From contig CANLLN010000005.1 in NCBI GenBank assembly GCA_947491945.1, positions 124,001-188,000 on the forward strand: 64,000 bases of DNA, given 5' to 3'. Made by a program: the position numbers and the translations under genes. The notes beneath the pieces are model-generated. The model was not told where the DNA came from. It saw only the letters and a program-made list of their open reading frames with translations, and did no database searches. The DNA comes from an uncultured Carboxylicivirga sp. GTDB taxonomy: Bacteria; Bacteroidota; Bacteroidia; Bacteroidales; Marinilabiliaceae. This document shows, in pieces, positions 27,336-37,200 of this stretch. Position 1 is the stretch's first letter. Each line of letters begins with the position of its first letter.

Positions 27336-27935
27336 ATGCTCGTACTACAAACCATTGATATTGACCGTTTAAAGTCAGGGGACGAGCAAGCTTTTGAGGT
27401 TCTCTATAAAGCTTCTTTCAATGCCCTGTTTTTTTTCGCCATTCAGTATGTTAACAGCGACGCCGAGGCTGAAAACCTGGTGCAGGAAACATTTTTGGCG
27501 TTGTGGACCAACAAAGAAAATCTGTCATGTGTAAATACAGCAAGTATCAAATCATGGCTATACACAAGCCTGAAAAATAAATGCATTAATCACCTTGAAA
27601 GAGAGAATACGAAAAGGCATTACACTGAGTACCAGATTCGGCAAAATCAGATACACATCGAAGTATTGGATCAGCTTGACTTATCAGATGTTGCCTTCGA
27701 TGAAATTCAGCACCTGCTAAAGAAAAGCCTGGAACAGATGCCTTCTCAATGCCGAAAAGTTTTTGAACTCAGTCGCTTTCAGGGACTAAGAAATAAGGCC
27801 ATAGCAAAGCAACTTAACATATCGGTAAAAGCAGTGGAGGCGAATATAACACGCGCCCTCAAATTACTTCGTGTGCAGCTGAAAGACTATATTGATGTCT
27901 GCTGCTTATTGGGTGTTTTCTCTAATTTTTTTTAA
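27336..27935 (+). CDS. ECF RNA polymerase sigma factor (Bacteroidetes SusCD-linked family)
   Basis: 199 aa. Region 2 (SGDEQAFEVLYKASFNAL through AENLVQETFLALW) and region 4 (LEQMPSQCRKVFELSRFQGL, then NKAIAKQLNISVKAVEANITRALKLL) are clear; there is no region 1 or 3. Such factors pair with a FecR anti-sigma and a SusC receptor to switch on the adjacent uptake operon when substrate is bound. The C-terminal hydrophobic tail (CCLLGVFSNFF) is common in this subfamily. First gene of the sigma-FecR-SusC-SusD cluster. Confidence 0.95.
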   Translation: MLVLQTIDIDRLKSGDEQAFEVLYKASFNALFFFAIQYVNSDAEAENLVQETFLALWTNKENLSCVNTASIKSWLYTSLKNKCINHLERENTKRHYTEYQIRQNQIHIEVLDQLDLSDVAFDEIQHLLKKSLEQMPSQCRKVFELSRFQGLRNKAIAKQLNISVKAVEANITRALKLLRVQLKDYIDVCCLLGVFSNFF

Positions 27936-27993
27936 TACCGTATAGGGTATTCTTCTCTACTTCTGTCTTATAGTAAGAAGAAGAGAAAAAACC

Positions 27994-28971
27994 ATGGACA
28001 CAGTAAAAACTTGGAAATTAATTACAAATCAGCTTTCACCTAAGGAGGCGCAGGAAACATGGGCGCAAATTATGCGTTCGCCTGAAGACCTGGCCGCCTA
28101 TAAAAAACTAAAGGCACAGTGGTCGCTCACCGAAGGGCAGCAACTGATAGACAATGATGGAATAGAGCAAAAGCTAAAGGAGTTCAAACTACACTACCGC
28201 AAATTATTACCACCACCAACAAAATGGCTCTATTTTAGCCGCTATGCAGCTGTTGCCATCATCCTTTTATCCTCCCTTCTTGTGTGGCAGCAATTCAAGC
28301 TACACGATGATAGTCAAATACATTTCAGCCATTTTGAATCGGGCAAAGGCAGCATTAATAAGGTTCTGCTAGCCGATGGTTCGGTGATATGGCTCAATGC
28401 CAACTCGCACATTAGCCTGGTCAAACAAAATGAGCACTTACTGGAAATGGATTTAAGTGGTGAAGCCCTGTTTGAAGTTGTGCATAATGAAAATCGACGC
28501 TTTATTGTGCATACCCAACAACTAAAAATTGAAGATCTGGGAACCCGCTTTAACATCAGAAGCTACGCAGAAGATCAACAGGTAACGGCCACCCTTATAG
28601 AAGGCGAAATTGAAGTTAGTGAGCCTCAATCTAGTCTGCGCGAGATATTGTCACCTGGACAACAGCTTATTTACTCACTTAAAGACAAGCAATACACCCT
28701 CAACACGGTGGATACAAGCACTGTTGGCAGATGGAAAGAAGCGAAATTTGAATTTATTGACAAAACCCTGAGGGAAATTGCCCGCGATCTTGAAAACTGG
28801 TACGGGGTAAGCATCACCTTTAAAAACAAAGAACTGGAAAAGGAGCGTTTCACGGGCGTGATACAGAAAAGCACGCCGCTTGAAAAAGTGCTGGACATCC
28901 TTAGCTATTCATCCGACATTAAATATCATACCAAACAAACACCTAATGGCACAGAGATTATGATCCAATAA
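27994..28971 (+). CDS. FecR-family anti-sigma factor
   Basis: 325 aa. An N-terminal cytosolic anti-sigma region (about 1-75) is followed by a single membrane helix (about 83-99, AAVAIILLSSLLVW), then the periplasmic FecR domain (GSINKVLLADGSVIWLNANS, VHTQQLKIEDLGTRFNI) and a C-terminal STN-like DUF4974 domain with RFTGVIQKSTPLEKVLDILS. It should hold the upstream sigma inactive until the STN domain of the SusC receptor signals. Lies 58 bp after the sigma gene. Confidence 0.94.
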   Translation: MDTVKTWKLITNQLSPKEAQETWAQIMRSPEDLAAYKKLKAQWSLTEGQQLIDNDGIEQKLKEFKLHYRKLLPPPTKWLYFSRYAAVAIILLSSLLVWQQFKLHDDSQIHFSHFESGKGSINKVLLADGSVIWLNANSHISLVKQNEHLLEMDLSGEALFEVVHNENRRFIVHTQQLKIEDLGTRFNIRSYAEDQQVTATLIEGEIEVSEPQSSLREILSPGQQLIYSLKDKQYTLNTVDTSTVGRWKEAKFEFIDKTLREIARDLENWYGVSITFKNKELEKERFTGVIQKSTPLEKVLDILSYSSDIKYHTKQTPNGTEIMIQ

Positions 28972-28974
28972 AAA

Positions 28975-29006
28975 AAGCAGCAGTCAGGTGGAAGCGACTA
29001 CTGCTT
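28975..29006 (+). terminator. Hairpin between fecR and susC
   Basis: AAGCAGCAGTC (28975-28985) pairs with GACTACTGCTT (28996-29006) with one mismatch, just after the FecR stop. No T-run follows. It could end the regulatory transcript or act as an attenuator or processing site before the highly expressed susCD genes. Confidence 0.45.
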
Positions 29007-29064
29007 AGAATTTAAGAAACTGCGTCAACAGTTTCACAATGTTTAATTGTAACAGTACAAATTT

Positions 29065-32000
29065 ATGAAAAAAATGCAAACCAGACCCTGCCGGGCTTAT
29101 TCCGGCATTGGGAAAATTTTACGCATCATGAAAATCACCTTCCTTCTTATGGTCGTGTGTGGCTTAACGGTATCGGCAGCAAGCATAAGTCAAACTAAAA
29201 AAGTAACACTAACAGTTAAAAATGCCACCTTGCTCGATATCTTTAAAGAGATTGAATCAGCTACTGAGCTGGGTTTTTTGTACAAAAATGATCAGATTGA
29301 TCAGCGACAAACCTATTCAATAACTGCTGAAGATGAAGAAGTACATAATGTGCTCGACGCCTTGTTGCAAGACACCCAATACCACTTTACCATCATTGAA
29401 AACAATGTGGTGATTACTGCTATACCAAAGCAAGCTGTAGCAGCGACGCAACAACAGCTTACCATCAACGGCAAGGTAATTGACGTGAACGGAGACCCCT
29501 TGCCCGGCGTGAATGTGTACTCAAAAGCACAACCCCAAAACGGCGTTATCACGGGTATTGATGGTAGCTATACCATCACGGTAGACAATACCAATGCAAT
29601 ACTTACCTTTTCATTCATCGGTTTTGTTTCACAAGATGTACAGGTTGCAGGGCGATCGCAAATCAACATTACCCTGCTGGAAGAACAGGTTGACATCGAA
29701 GAAGTAGTCGTAACGGGCTATGGTCAGGTGGCCAAAGAAGCATATACAGGTTCGGCCTCGGTGGTTTCAGCCAGAAAGATTGAAGACCGCCCGGTGGCGA
29801 GCTTTCAGGATGTGCTGCGCGGTAACTCGCCGGGCACACTCGTTACCGGTACCGGACAGCCCGGTGTAATGAACAGTATCCGACTGCGGGGTATCAGCTC
29901 TATGAATGCCTCCAATGCTCCCCTCTATGTTATTGACGGTGTGATTATGGATGTGGCGAATATGTCGGGTAATTCTGACTACGCCACCAACCCACTCAAC
30001 TCAATCAATCCTTCCGACATCCAGTCAATGACAGTACTAAAGGATGCTGCCTCGGCTTCTTTGTATGGCTCACGCGGTGCCAACGGGGTAATTGTAATCA
30101 CCACAAAGCAGGGGCGTAAAATGGATAAACCAAAGTATAGCCTTGATGTACAAGTAGGTGTAGCCCAAATATTTTCAGGAAGTAAGCCCGACCTTGTAAA
30201 CAAAGATGAGTTTATGGAGCTATGGCTCGAAGGCGAGATGCACTATCAGATACGTCGTAAAACGGGTTACGACGATTTCTTTACCGAGATACAAAATATC
30301 TACGCCGACAAAGAAGGCTACGAAGTATCAGGACGCAACTATCATGATTGGTATGAGTATGCGCAGCGTCAGTTTAACAGTCACTTTAGAATTGCCAACC
30401 CCGATGGCGGCTACTACGATGAATTTTTTGTGGATGGCGAGCAAGGTCCTGACTTTGATAAGCTGGCCGACACCAATTGGTACGATGAAGTAACCCAATC
30501 TGCCCCTTTCCAAAAGTACAACCTATCAACACAAGGCGGCAGCAATAATGTATCCTACTATGCCTCAATGGAATATTTCAATCAGCAAGGAATACTGATT
30601 GGCAGTGCGCTGGAGCGTTATTCACTACGCATGAATCTAACATCAAAGCCCAAAGGACAACTACTTCACTGGGGTATTAATAATATGGTATCCTACAGCG
30701 ACCAGGAAGGCCCCCGCGCCAACGCTTACGGCTATGCCATGCCCCAATACACGGCTTTGGCCGTTGCTCCGGTAGCCCCTGTTTACCTGGAAGATGGCAG
30801 CTATAACCTATCGTTGCCTAAAAATGTGAATGGCAACCAAAACCCGGTGGCGGTGGCTGAAAATAACGAATACAAAAGACCACAAACAAAAATATTAACC
30901 ACAGGATTTTTACAGCTTAACCTAACCGACTGGATCAACATTAATAACCGAACCAGCTTGGATTACACGCATGCCCGGCGTCGTAACTGGTATAACAAAG
31001 ACTTTGGCGACGGACTGAAAAACAACGGTTCGCTGTATGAGCGCGATGCCCGGCGCCGCAAGCTTATGAACACCACCCTGGTACAATTCAACAAAACTTT
31101 TAACAACGACCATAACATCAATGGTTACCTGGGCTTTGAGGTGGAAGATTTGAACTACGAATATGTTACAGCCTATGGTGTTAACTTCCCTTCTAACGAA
31201 ACCAACTACTTAAGTGCGGCTGCTACCCCATCCTCAGTAAGCGGATCGCGCGAAGAGTACAGCATGACATCCATGCTGTCGGCTATTAATTACTCATATC
31301 TCGATAGGTACTATTTATCAGCCAACCTGCGTAGCGATGAGTCATCGCGCTTTGCTGAAGATTACCGACGCGGCACCTTCTGGTCAATATCAGGAGCCTG
31401 GCGCATCTCCGGTGAGGCCTTTATGGACAATGCAGACTTTATTGATAACCTGAAGCTCAAAGGCAGCTACGGAACCAATGGCACCTTGCCTTCTGCCATC
31501 TATGCATGGCAATCGCTGTATTCAGTGGGCGGTGCCTACATGAATAACCCGGCCGGATCACCTTCCTTCAAAGCCAATGAAGAGCTGACCTGGGAAGAGA
31601 ACAAGGTATTCAACATCGCGCTGGAAGGCCGTCTGTTCAATCGTGTGAACCTGGGCGTAGAATACTACAACCGGAAAACCGAAAATCTGTTACAGGATTT
31701 ACCCGTAAGCTCCACATCCGGCTACACTTCCATTCTGGAGAACTCAGCAGCCAGCCTCAGCAACAAGGGTCTTGAAATAAATGTGGGGGCTGACTTGCTG
31801 CGTACTACTGATATTCGCTGGAATTTAGACCTGAGCCTGGCCACTCTTAAAAATGAATTCTCGGGTCTGGAGAGCGATATCATCGGCTCCACACAGATTA
31901 AACGAAACGGAGAAAGTTACTACACCTGGTTTATGCCCGAGTGGGCTGGTATTGATCAATCGACAGGTGAACAACAGTGGTATTACACCGATGAAAACGG

Positions 32001-32553
32001 TAATAATGGCATCACTAAAGATTTTGATGATGCTGAAAAACGTGTTCTGGGAAAGGCGCTGCCTGATATTAGCGGTAGTATCGCCACCTCGGTATCATGG
32101 AAAGGCTTTGATTTGTCGGCGCTTTTCACCTATGGTTTAGGTCATCACGTGATGGATTACACCGGACGTACCGCCACCAAAAATGATGGTTACCGCGACT
32201 ACCGGGGCATCGAGCGCAGTCAGCTTAACCGCTGGACACCGGATAACAGAACAGGCATCAACCCCATTCGTGTGAACTCAAGCAGCACCTGGGATCGCTA
32301 TCGTTCATCACGCTATCTGTACAAAGGCGATTATCTGAAGCTGAAAAATATTAAACTACAGTATTCCATTCCCAAGGTACTTACTAACCGCATCAATGTA
32401 GGCGCTGCCACAATTTTTGCCCAGGCAGAAAACCTGTGGGTAACCACTGAACTGGATGGTTTCGATCCGGAAATTTCATTAAGCGGATTCCGCGACCCGG
32501 ATCAATACCCCACCGCCACAACCTACACATTCGGATTAAAAGTTAATTTTTAA
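29065..32553 (+). CDS. susC: SusC/RagA-family TonB-linked outer membrane receptor with STN domain
   Basis: 1162 aa. A long leader (about 1-42) is followed by an STN signalling domain (about 52-122, LLDIFKEIESATELGFLYK), a carboxypeptidase-regulatory-like domain (about 130-210, NGKVIDVNGDPLPGVNVYSK), a TonB-box-like EEVVVTGYG, the plug with PLYVIDGVIMD and INPSDIQSMTVLKDAASA, and a barrel ending in strand TYTFGLKVNF. It imports nutrients through the outer membrane with its SusD lid, driven by TonB. The STN domain is the part that would contact the FecR protein encoded just upstream. Receptors of this layout bring in glycans or peptides. Confidence 0.96.
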   Translation: MKKMQTRPCRAYSGIGKILRIMKITFLLMVVCGLTVSAASISQTKKVTLTVKNATLLDIFKEIESATELGFLYKNDQIDQRQTYSITAEDEEVHNVLDALLQDTQYHFTIIENNVVITAIPKQAVAATQQQLTINGKVIDVNGDPLPGVNVYSKAQPQNGVITGIDGSYTITVDNTNAILTFSFIGFVSQDVQVAGRSQINITLLEEQVDIEEVVVTGYGQVAKEAYTGSASVVSARKIEDRPVASFQDVLRGNSPGTLVTGTGQPGVMNSIRLRGISSMNASNAPLYVIDGVIMDVANMSGNSDYATNPLNSINPSDIQSMTVLKDAASASLYGSRGANGVIVITTKQGRKMDKPKYSLDVQVGVAQIFSGSKPDLVNKDEFMELWLEGEMHYQIRRKTGYDDFFTEIQNIYADKEGYEVSGRNYHDWYEYAQRQFNSHFRIANPDGGYYDEFFVDGEQGPDFDKLADTNWYDEVTQSAPFQKYNLSTQGGSNNVSYYASMEYFNQQGILIGSALERYSLRMNLTSKPKGQLLHWGINNMVSYSDQEGPRANAYGYAMPQYTALAVAPVAPVYLEDGSYNLSLPKNVNGNQNPVAVAENNEYKRPQTKILTTGFLQLNLTDWININNRTSLDYTHARRRNWYNKDFGDGLKNNGSLYERDARRRKLMNTTLVQFNKTFNNDHNINGYLGFEVEDLNYEYVTAYGVNFPSNETNYLSAAATPSSVSGSREEYSMTSMLSAINYSYLDRYYLSANLRSDESSRFAEDYRRGTFWSISGAWRISGEAFMDNADFIDNLKLKGSYGTNGTLPSAIYAWQSLYSVGGAYMNNPAGSPSFKANEELTWEENKVFNIALEGRLFNRVNLGVEYYNRKTENLLQDLPVSSTSGYTSILENSAASLSNKGLEINVGADLLRTTDIRWNLDLSLATLKNEFSGLESDIIGSTQIKRNGESYYTWFMPEWAGIDQSTGEQQWYYTDENGNNGITKDFDDAEKRVLGKALPDISGSIATSVSWKGFDLSALFTYGLGHHVMDYTGRTATKNDGYRDYRGIERSQLNRWTPDNRTGINPIRVNSSSTWDRYRSSRYLYKGDYLKLKNIKLQYSIPKVLTNRINVGAATIFAQAENLWVTTELDGFDPEISLSGFRDPDQYPTATTYTFGLKVNF

Positions 32554-32564
32554 AAGTGATTACA

Positions 32565-34076
32565 ATGAAGAAGATATCAATTATATTTTTAATGATGATC
32601 GCATTTCTTTCGGCCTGCGATGATGTGCTGGACAAAAAACCCTATACCTCCATGCCGGAAGAAGATGTGTTTATGAGTGCCGAGGGGGCACAAGTGGCAT
32701 TGGAAGGTATTTACAATGCCCTTACCGGAGAGGATTACTATGGCCGCCTAATATATGCCTTTGAAGCTTCAAAGGGACCCGATTTTTGGGTGGAAGATAC
32801 TGGCAATCGTTTTGAAAGGGAAAATGCTTACCGCGAGAGTTCCACAAGCGGAGGTTACGCCGGCGACGCCTGGGATAAGATCTACGATGTCATCTTTGCC
32901 TGCAACAGCCTTCTGGAAGGCATCAAGTCCATACAGGGAGAAGAAGCTGAGGTAACTCGCATCCGGGGTGAAGCAACTGCCATCAGAGCCCTGGCCTATT
33001 TCGATCTGATGCGTTTATTTGCCTACCCACCCATCTTCTCAGTGCCCGGTGGCGAGCACTATGCTGAAAAATACAAAATGGGGGTTCCGCTGCTGCTGAC
33101 TAAGCAAGAACATCTGGATGCATTGATCAACCCTCCAGGCCGCGAAGATGCATCCGTCTGTTATGATCAGATTGTTGCAGATTTTGATGCGGCAATCCTG
33201 GATCTGCAAGAATCTGACATCATGCGAGGTAAAATATCCTACGAGGCAGCCAACGCCCTGCTGGGACGCGTACATCTTTACCTGGGCGAATGGGACAAAG
33301 CCATTGAAGCCTGCACCAAGGCCAAAGATGCCGGAGATATGATTGCCTATGGCATCTATACCTCTACTTATTTTAAACCTTTCAATAATGAGAACATTTG
33401 GGAATTGGGCTATTCAGAAACCGATCATCTGGGTTCCAACTCACTAAATTCATTGGTACGCAACCCCACCGTTGACATCCCCGGACATCCCGATGATGGC
33501 GATGTACTGGATGATGGCATCGGCTATGCCGGTTATGGTGGCAGCAAATCATTACAAGCTATTCTGAATGCTGTGCCATCGGACTTACGCAGCTACCTGA
33601 TTTGCGATAACGAGACAGGACGCAAGCGAGGCATCCGCAAATATATTGGCGTAAATGGCGCCCACAATGTACACAACATACCCATTGTGCGACTGCCCGA
33701 GGTGCTTCTGACCCTTGCCGAAGCGGAGGCTGAAAGTAACAGCGACTTATCGATGGCTGCCGGCTACCTCAATGAGGTATATAAAGCACGAACCGATAGC
33801 GAATACGAACTGCCTGCAACCAAAGAGCAATTAATTGAAGATATCTTACTGGAACGCCGCAAAGAGCTGGTGCTGGAAGGTCATACTTTCTGGGATTACT
33901 TCAGACGTGCCATACCGTTCGAACGCGAGGAAGAAGGCAATGTGAATAGCGAGGTGGCTGAGATAGATTACACCCAGCCACAAGTTGTATATCCAATTCC
34001 ACAGAATGAAATGGAAGCGAATAAAAATATAAGGGGACAGCAAAACCCCGGCTATGATCCCTATACGGATCAATAA
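32565..34076 (+). CDS. susD: SusD/RagB-family nutrient-binding lipoprotein
   Basis: About 503 aa from ATG 32565 (a GTG nine bases earlier is possible). Lipobox FLSAC at Cys18, then the SusD N-terminal region (DVLDKKPYTSMPEEDVFMSAEG) and TPR-like helices (IRGEATAIRALAYFDLMRLFAYPP), with the C-terminal RagB/SusD segment RRKELVLEGHTFWDYFRR. It is an outer-surface lipoprotein that captures substrate and sits over the SusC barrel. It starts 11 bp after susC. The following gene encodes a secreted peptidase, which favours peptides as the cargo. Confidence 0.96.
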   Translation: MKKISIIFLMMIAFLSACDDVLDKKPYTSMPEEDVFMSAEGAQVALEGIYNALTGEDYYGRLIYAFEASKGPDFWVEDTGNRFERENAYRESSTSGGYAGDAWDKIYDVIFACNSLLEGIKSIQGEEAEVTRIRGEATAIRALAYFDLMRLFAYPPIFSVPGGEHYAEKYKMGVPLLLTKQEHLDALINPPGREDASVCYDQIVADFDAAILDLQESDIMRGKISYEAANALLGRVHLYLGEWDKAIEACTKAKDAGDMIAYGIYTSTYFKPFNNENIWELGYSETDHLGSNSLNSLVRNPTVDIPGHPDDGDVLDDGIGYAGYGGSKSLQAILNAVPSDLRSYLICDNETGRKRGIRKYIGVNGAHNVHNIPIVRLPEVLLTLAEAEAESNSDLSMAAGYLNEVYKARTDSEYELPATKEQLIEDILLERRKELVLEGHTFWDYFRRAIPFEREEEGNVNSEVAEIDYTQPQVVYPIPQNEMEANKNIRGQQNPGYDPYTDQ

Positions 34077-34126
34077 GCAACACCATTAAATGAAAGGTTT
34101 AGTTGTGTATTTTTTGTGATAGGACG

Positions 34127-34166
34127 AATGCCGTTGAAGCTTACTATACAAAGCTTCGACGGCATT
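34127..34166. terminator. 16-bp hairpin between susD and the C25 peptidase gene
   Basis: AATGCCGTTGAAGCTT (34127-34142) pairs with AAGCTTCGACGGCATT (34151-34166) with one G-T pair and an 8-nt loop. It lacks a clear downstream T-run, so it may end or attenuate the susCD transcript before the peptidase gene. Confidence 0.55.
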
Positions 34167-34222
34167 TCTCAATACCCTTTGAAATTGCCTTAACCGTTCC
34201 GTTATTAGTACTAAAATGAAAG

Positions 34223-37200
34223 ATGCATATTATGAGAAGACGATTAAACAGGTTAAGCCTAACAATATCAGCCCTACTGTGTACATTACAATTAAGTATT
34301 GCACAACACCCAAGGCAATATATTGCCTTTGAGCATGGCCAAAAACTTAAGGCGGCCACTGCAAATGACAAATTCAATTACACGATCAGCAAGGCACTCC
34401 CTGACAAGAATGAATATCAACTGCGCTTTTTTGGTGCTCTGGCCTATCCTGTAAAGGCAGCAGGCGAACAGTTTCATCAACTTTATATCGATGGCTTATC
34501 TCCCTTTGGTAATACCGGCTTACCTGCCCTTCCGGCCAAAAATATGATAATAAAAACAGATAACAATGAACTACCGGGTATCTCCATTACTCATATCGAT
34601 ACCCTAATGATGGAGGACTTTAACATTGCCCCCAACACGCCGCCCGATGTGGATCTATTCAACAACATAAGCGACTTAACCCTGGATGAACAATACCAAA
34701 AAAATACTTTCTACCCCGAGAAATGGGTTGAGGTAATCGACGTACAGAAATTTCGCGACCAACATCTGGCCATTATACAGATACATCCCATCCGTTTCAA
34801 CCCGGTTACCAGGCAGATACTCGTTGCTCAATCGCTGCATTTTAAACTAGAAGCCAATAGCTTAAAAAAAAAGCTTGGTGGCAGTGGCCCTGGTTCTGAT
34901 TACCTAGTGTTAAGCCCTCTGACCTTTGAGGCGGCAGCTCAAAAGCTGGCTAACTGGCGCAGTAAATGCGGGTACACCAGCACCGTTACGACAGCAGCCA
35001 GCTGGACACCGGAAAGCATTAAAGCAGCCATAAAAGATTATGATATTACTAACGGGAAAGCACCTGATTACCTCTTGTTACTTGGTGACCATGAACAAAT
35101 GCCCGCCGAATCGAAATACCGGGAGGACGATGGCGAAATGAAGCTTTACGTCACCGACCTTTATTACGCTTGCCTGGATGGAGCCGACGACTATCTTCCC
35201 GACATGGCCTACGGCCGATTACCGGCTGCCTCGCCCAAGGAAGCCCTCCGCCTGGTGGATAAAATCATAAATTATGAGCAACACCCACCGACCAGCGACA
35301 ACTACTATAAAAATGTATTAGGCTGCGCTCAGTTTCAGGATGAAGATGAGGATGGATATGCCGACCGCCGGTTTACGCAAACCAGCGAAGAGGTGGGCGA
35401 CTATTTAAAATCGAAAGGCTACAATTACCAGCGCGTGTATTTTGCCGAAGAAGGGGTGAAACCTCAATACTACAACGACGGCAAATATTCATCAGGTGAA
35501 GCCCTGCCCGATGAGCTGCTACCTGCCAATGGGTTTCAGTGGGATGGCAATGCCAATCAAATAATCGCTGCCATCAACGAGGGCTGTTTCTTTAGTTTTC
35601 ACCGCGATCACGGCCTCACATCAGGACTAGGTTGGTCACACCCTAATTTTACCACCGAGCACATCGATGATTTAAACAATACCGAAACGCCCACATTTTT
35701 ATACAGCATCAATTGCCATTCAGGAAAATTTAATATCCCAAAAAGTTTTGGAGAGAAAATGCTTTTTCACGACCGTGGCGGTGCCATAGCAGTATTCTGC
35801 GCGTCCAACACCAGTTTTAGCGGCTATAACGATGCCATGTTCATTGGCATGGTCAATGCCTCATGGAACACTCCCGGCATCGTATCAGATTATGGTCCCA
35901 ATAACCCGGGGTACGACGATGACAACCCACAGATGCTGTCACTGGGTCACATTTTGAACTATGGCAAATTGCAATCACTCACTCAGTGGTCGGGCAATGC
36001 CGATACCCATCAGCATATTTTTGAGCTCTTTCACCTACTGGGCGATCCTGCCATGTTATTACCCTTATCAAAACCAACGCCCCTGGAAGTGCAGTGCGAC
36101 GATTGGTTTAACGCCTCAACAAGCCTCTTCAACATACAACTGCCCGAGAATACCGATGGCTACTGCAGCATATCCCAACCCGATGATAAACTCATCTTTT
36201 CGCAGGCCATTAGTGGCAATACCCTGTCGCCTAACCTGGAAGGCATCACAGCCGACTCGCTACAGATCGTAATCACAGCCGATGGGCACAAGCCCTTTAT
36301 CAAATGGATTAAGTACAGCCGGCCTCACTTGCAGCTTGCCAAAAAAATTGAATTATCGCCCCTAAATATTGATCAACTGCCTTATAATCATAAAGTAAGC
36401 TTATTAAATACGGGTCTGGGCAGCACACAGGTAAACACCATTACGGCCAACAATACCACCATTGGCTTTGATGTGCCGGCCAACAAGGTGATTGAGGAAA
36501 ATGAATCCTGGTCGTTTGACTTCATCATCCACAACACAGCATCTGGTCAATACCGCGACACCCTATTTATAGAAACAAATCTGAAAAAATATTCCTTGCC
36601 TGTACATTATCTGGTGGCCACAGTGCCCAAGGAGACTACTCTTGAAGGCCTACTGTCAAAGGCACAATCGCCCTATTATTTCAATCGAAACATTACAGTA
36701 GAAACCGGCAGGTCCCTGGTTATCGAAGCCGGTGTTGAAATACTTTTTGCAAACAACGCATCATTAACCGTGTACGGGGCATTGGAAGCTCAGGGCACAG
36801 AATCGGAACCCATTTACTTTGCCCCCGCGGGACAAATCAACTGGAGTGGCCTGCGTTTATTGAGCAACACAACACAAAGCTGCCACTTTGAGCATTGCTA
36901 TTTTGTAAGTGCAGGTCACACAACAAGTGAAGGTGGAGCCGTACTCATTAATAATTACCGTGATGTGGTGTTTCACAACTGTTACTTTAGCAACAATACG
37001 GGCGATAAAGGAGGCGCCATATACGCAACCAATACCTCAGCACTCATCAAACAATGCTCCTTTACCAACAATAAAGCCGATAAGGGAGGCGCCCTCTATT
37101 TGGACGATGCAGGACTCAGCATCCATAACACCATTTTTCATACCAACCATAGCATCACTTATGGGGGTTCGGCGGGTGCCATATACTGCTCAGCTTCCAA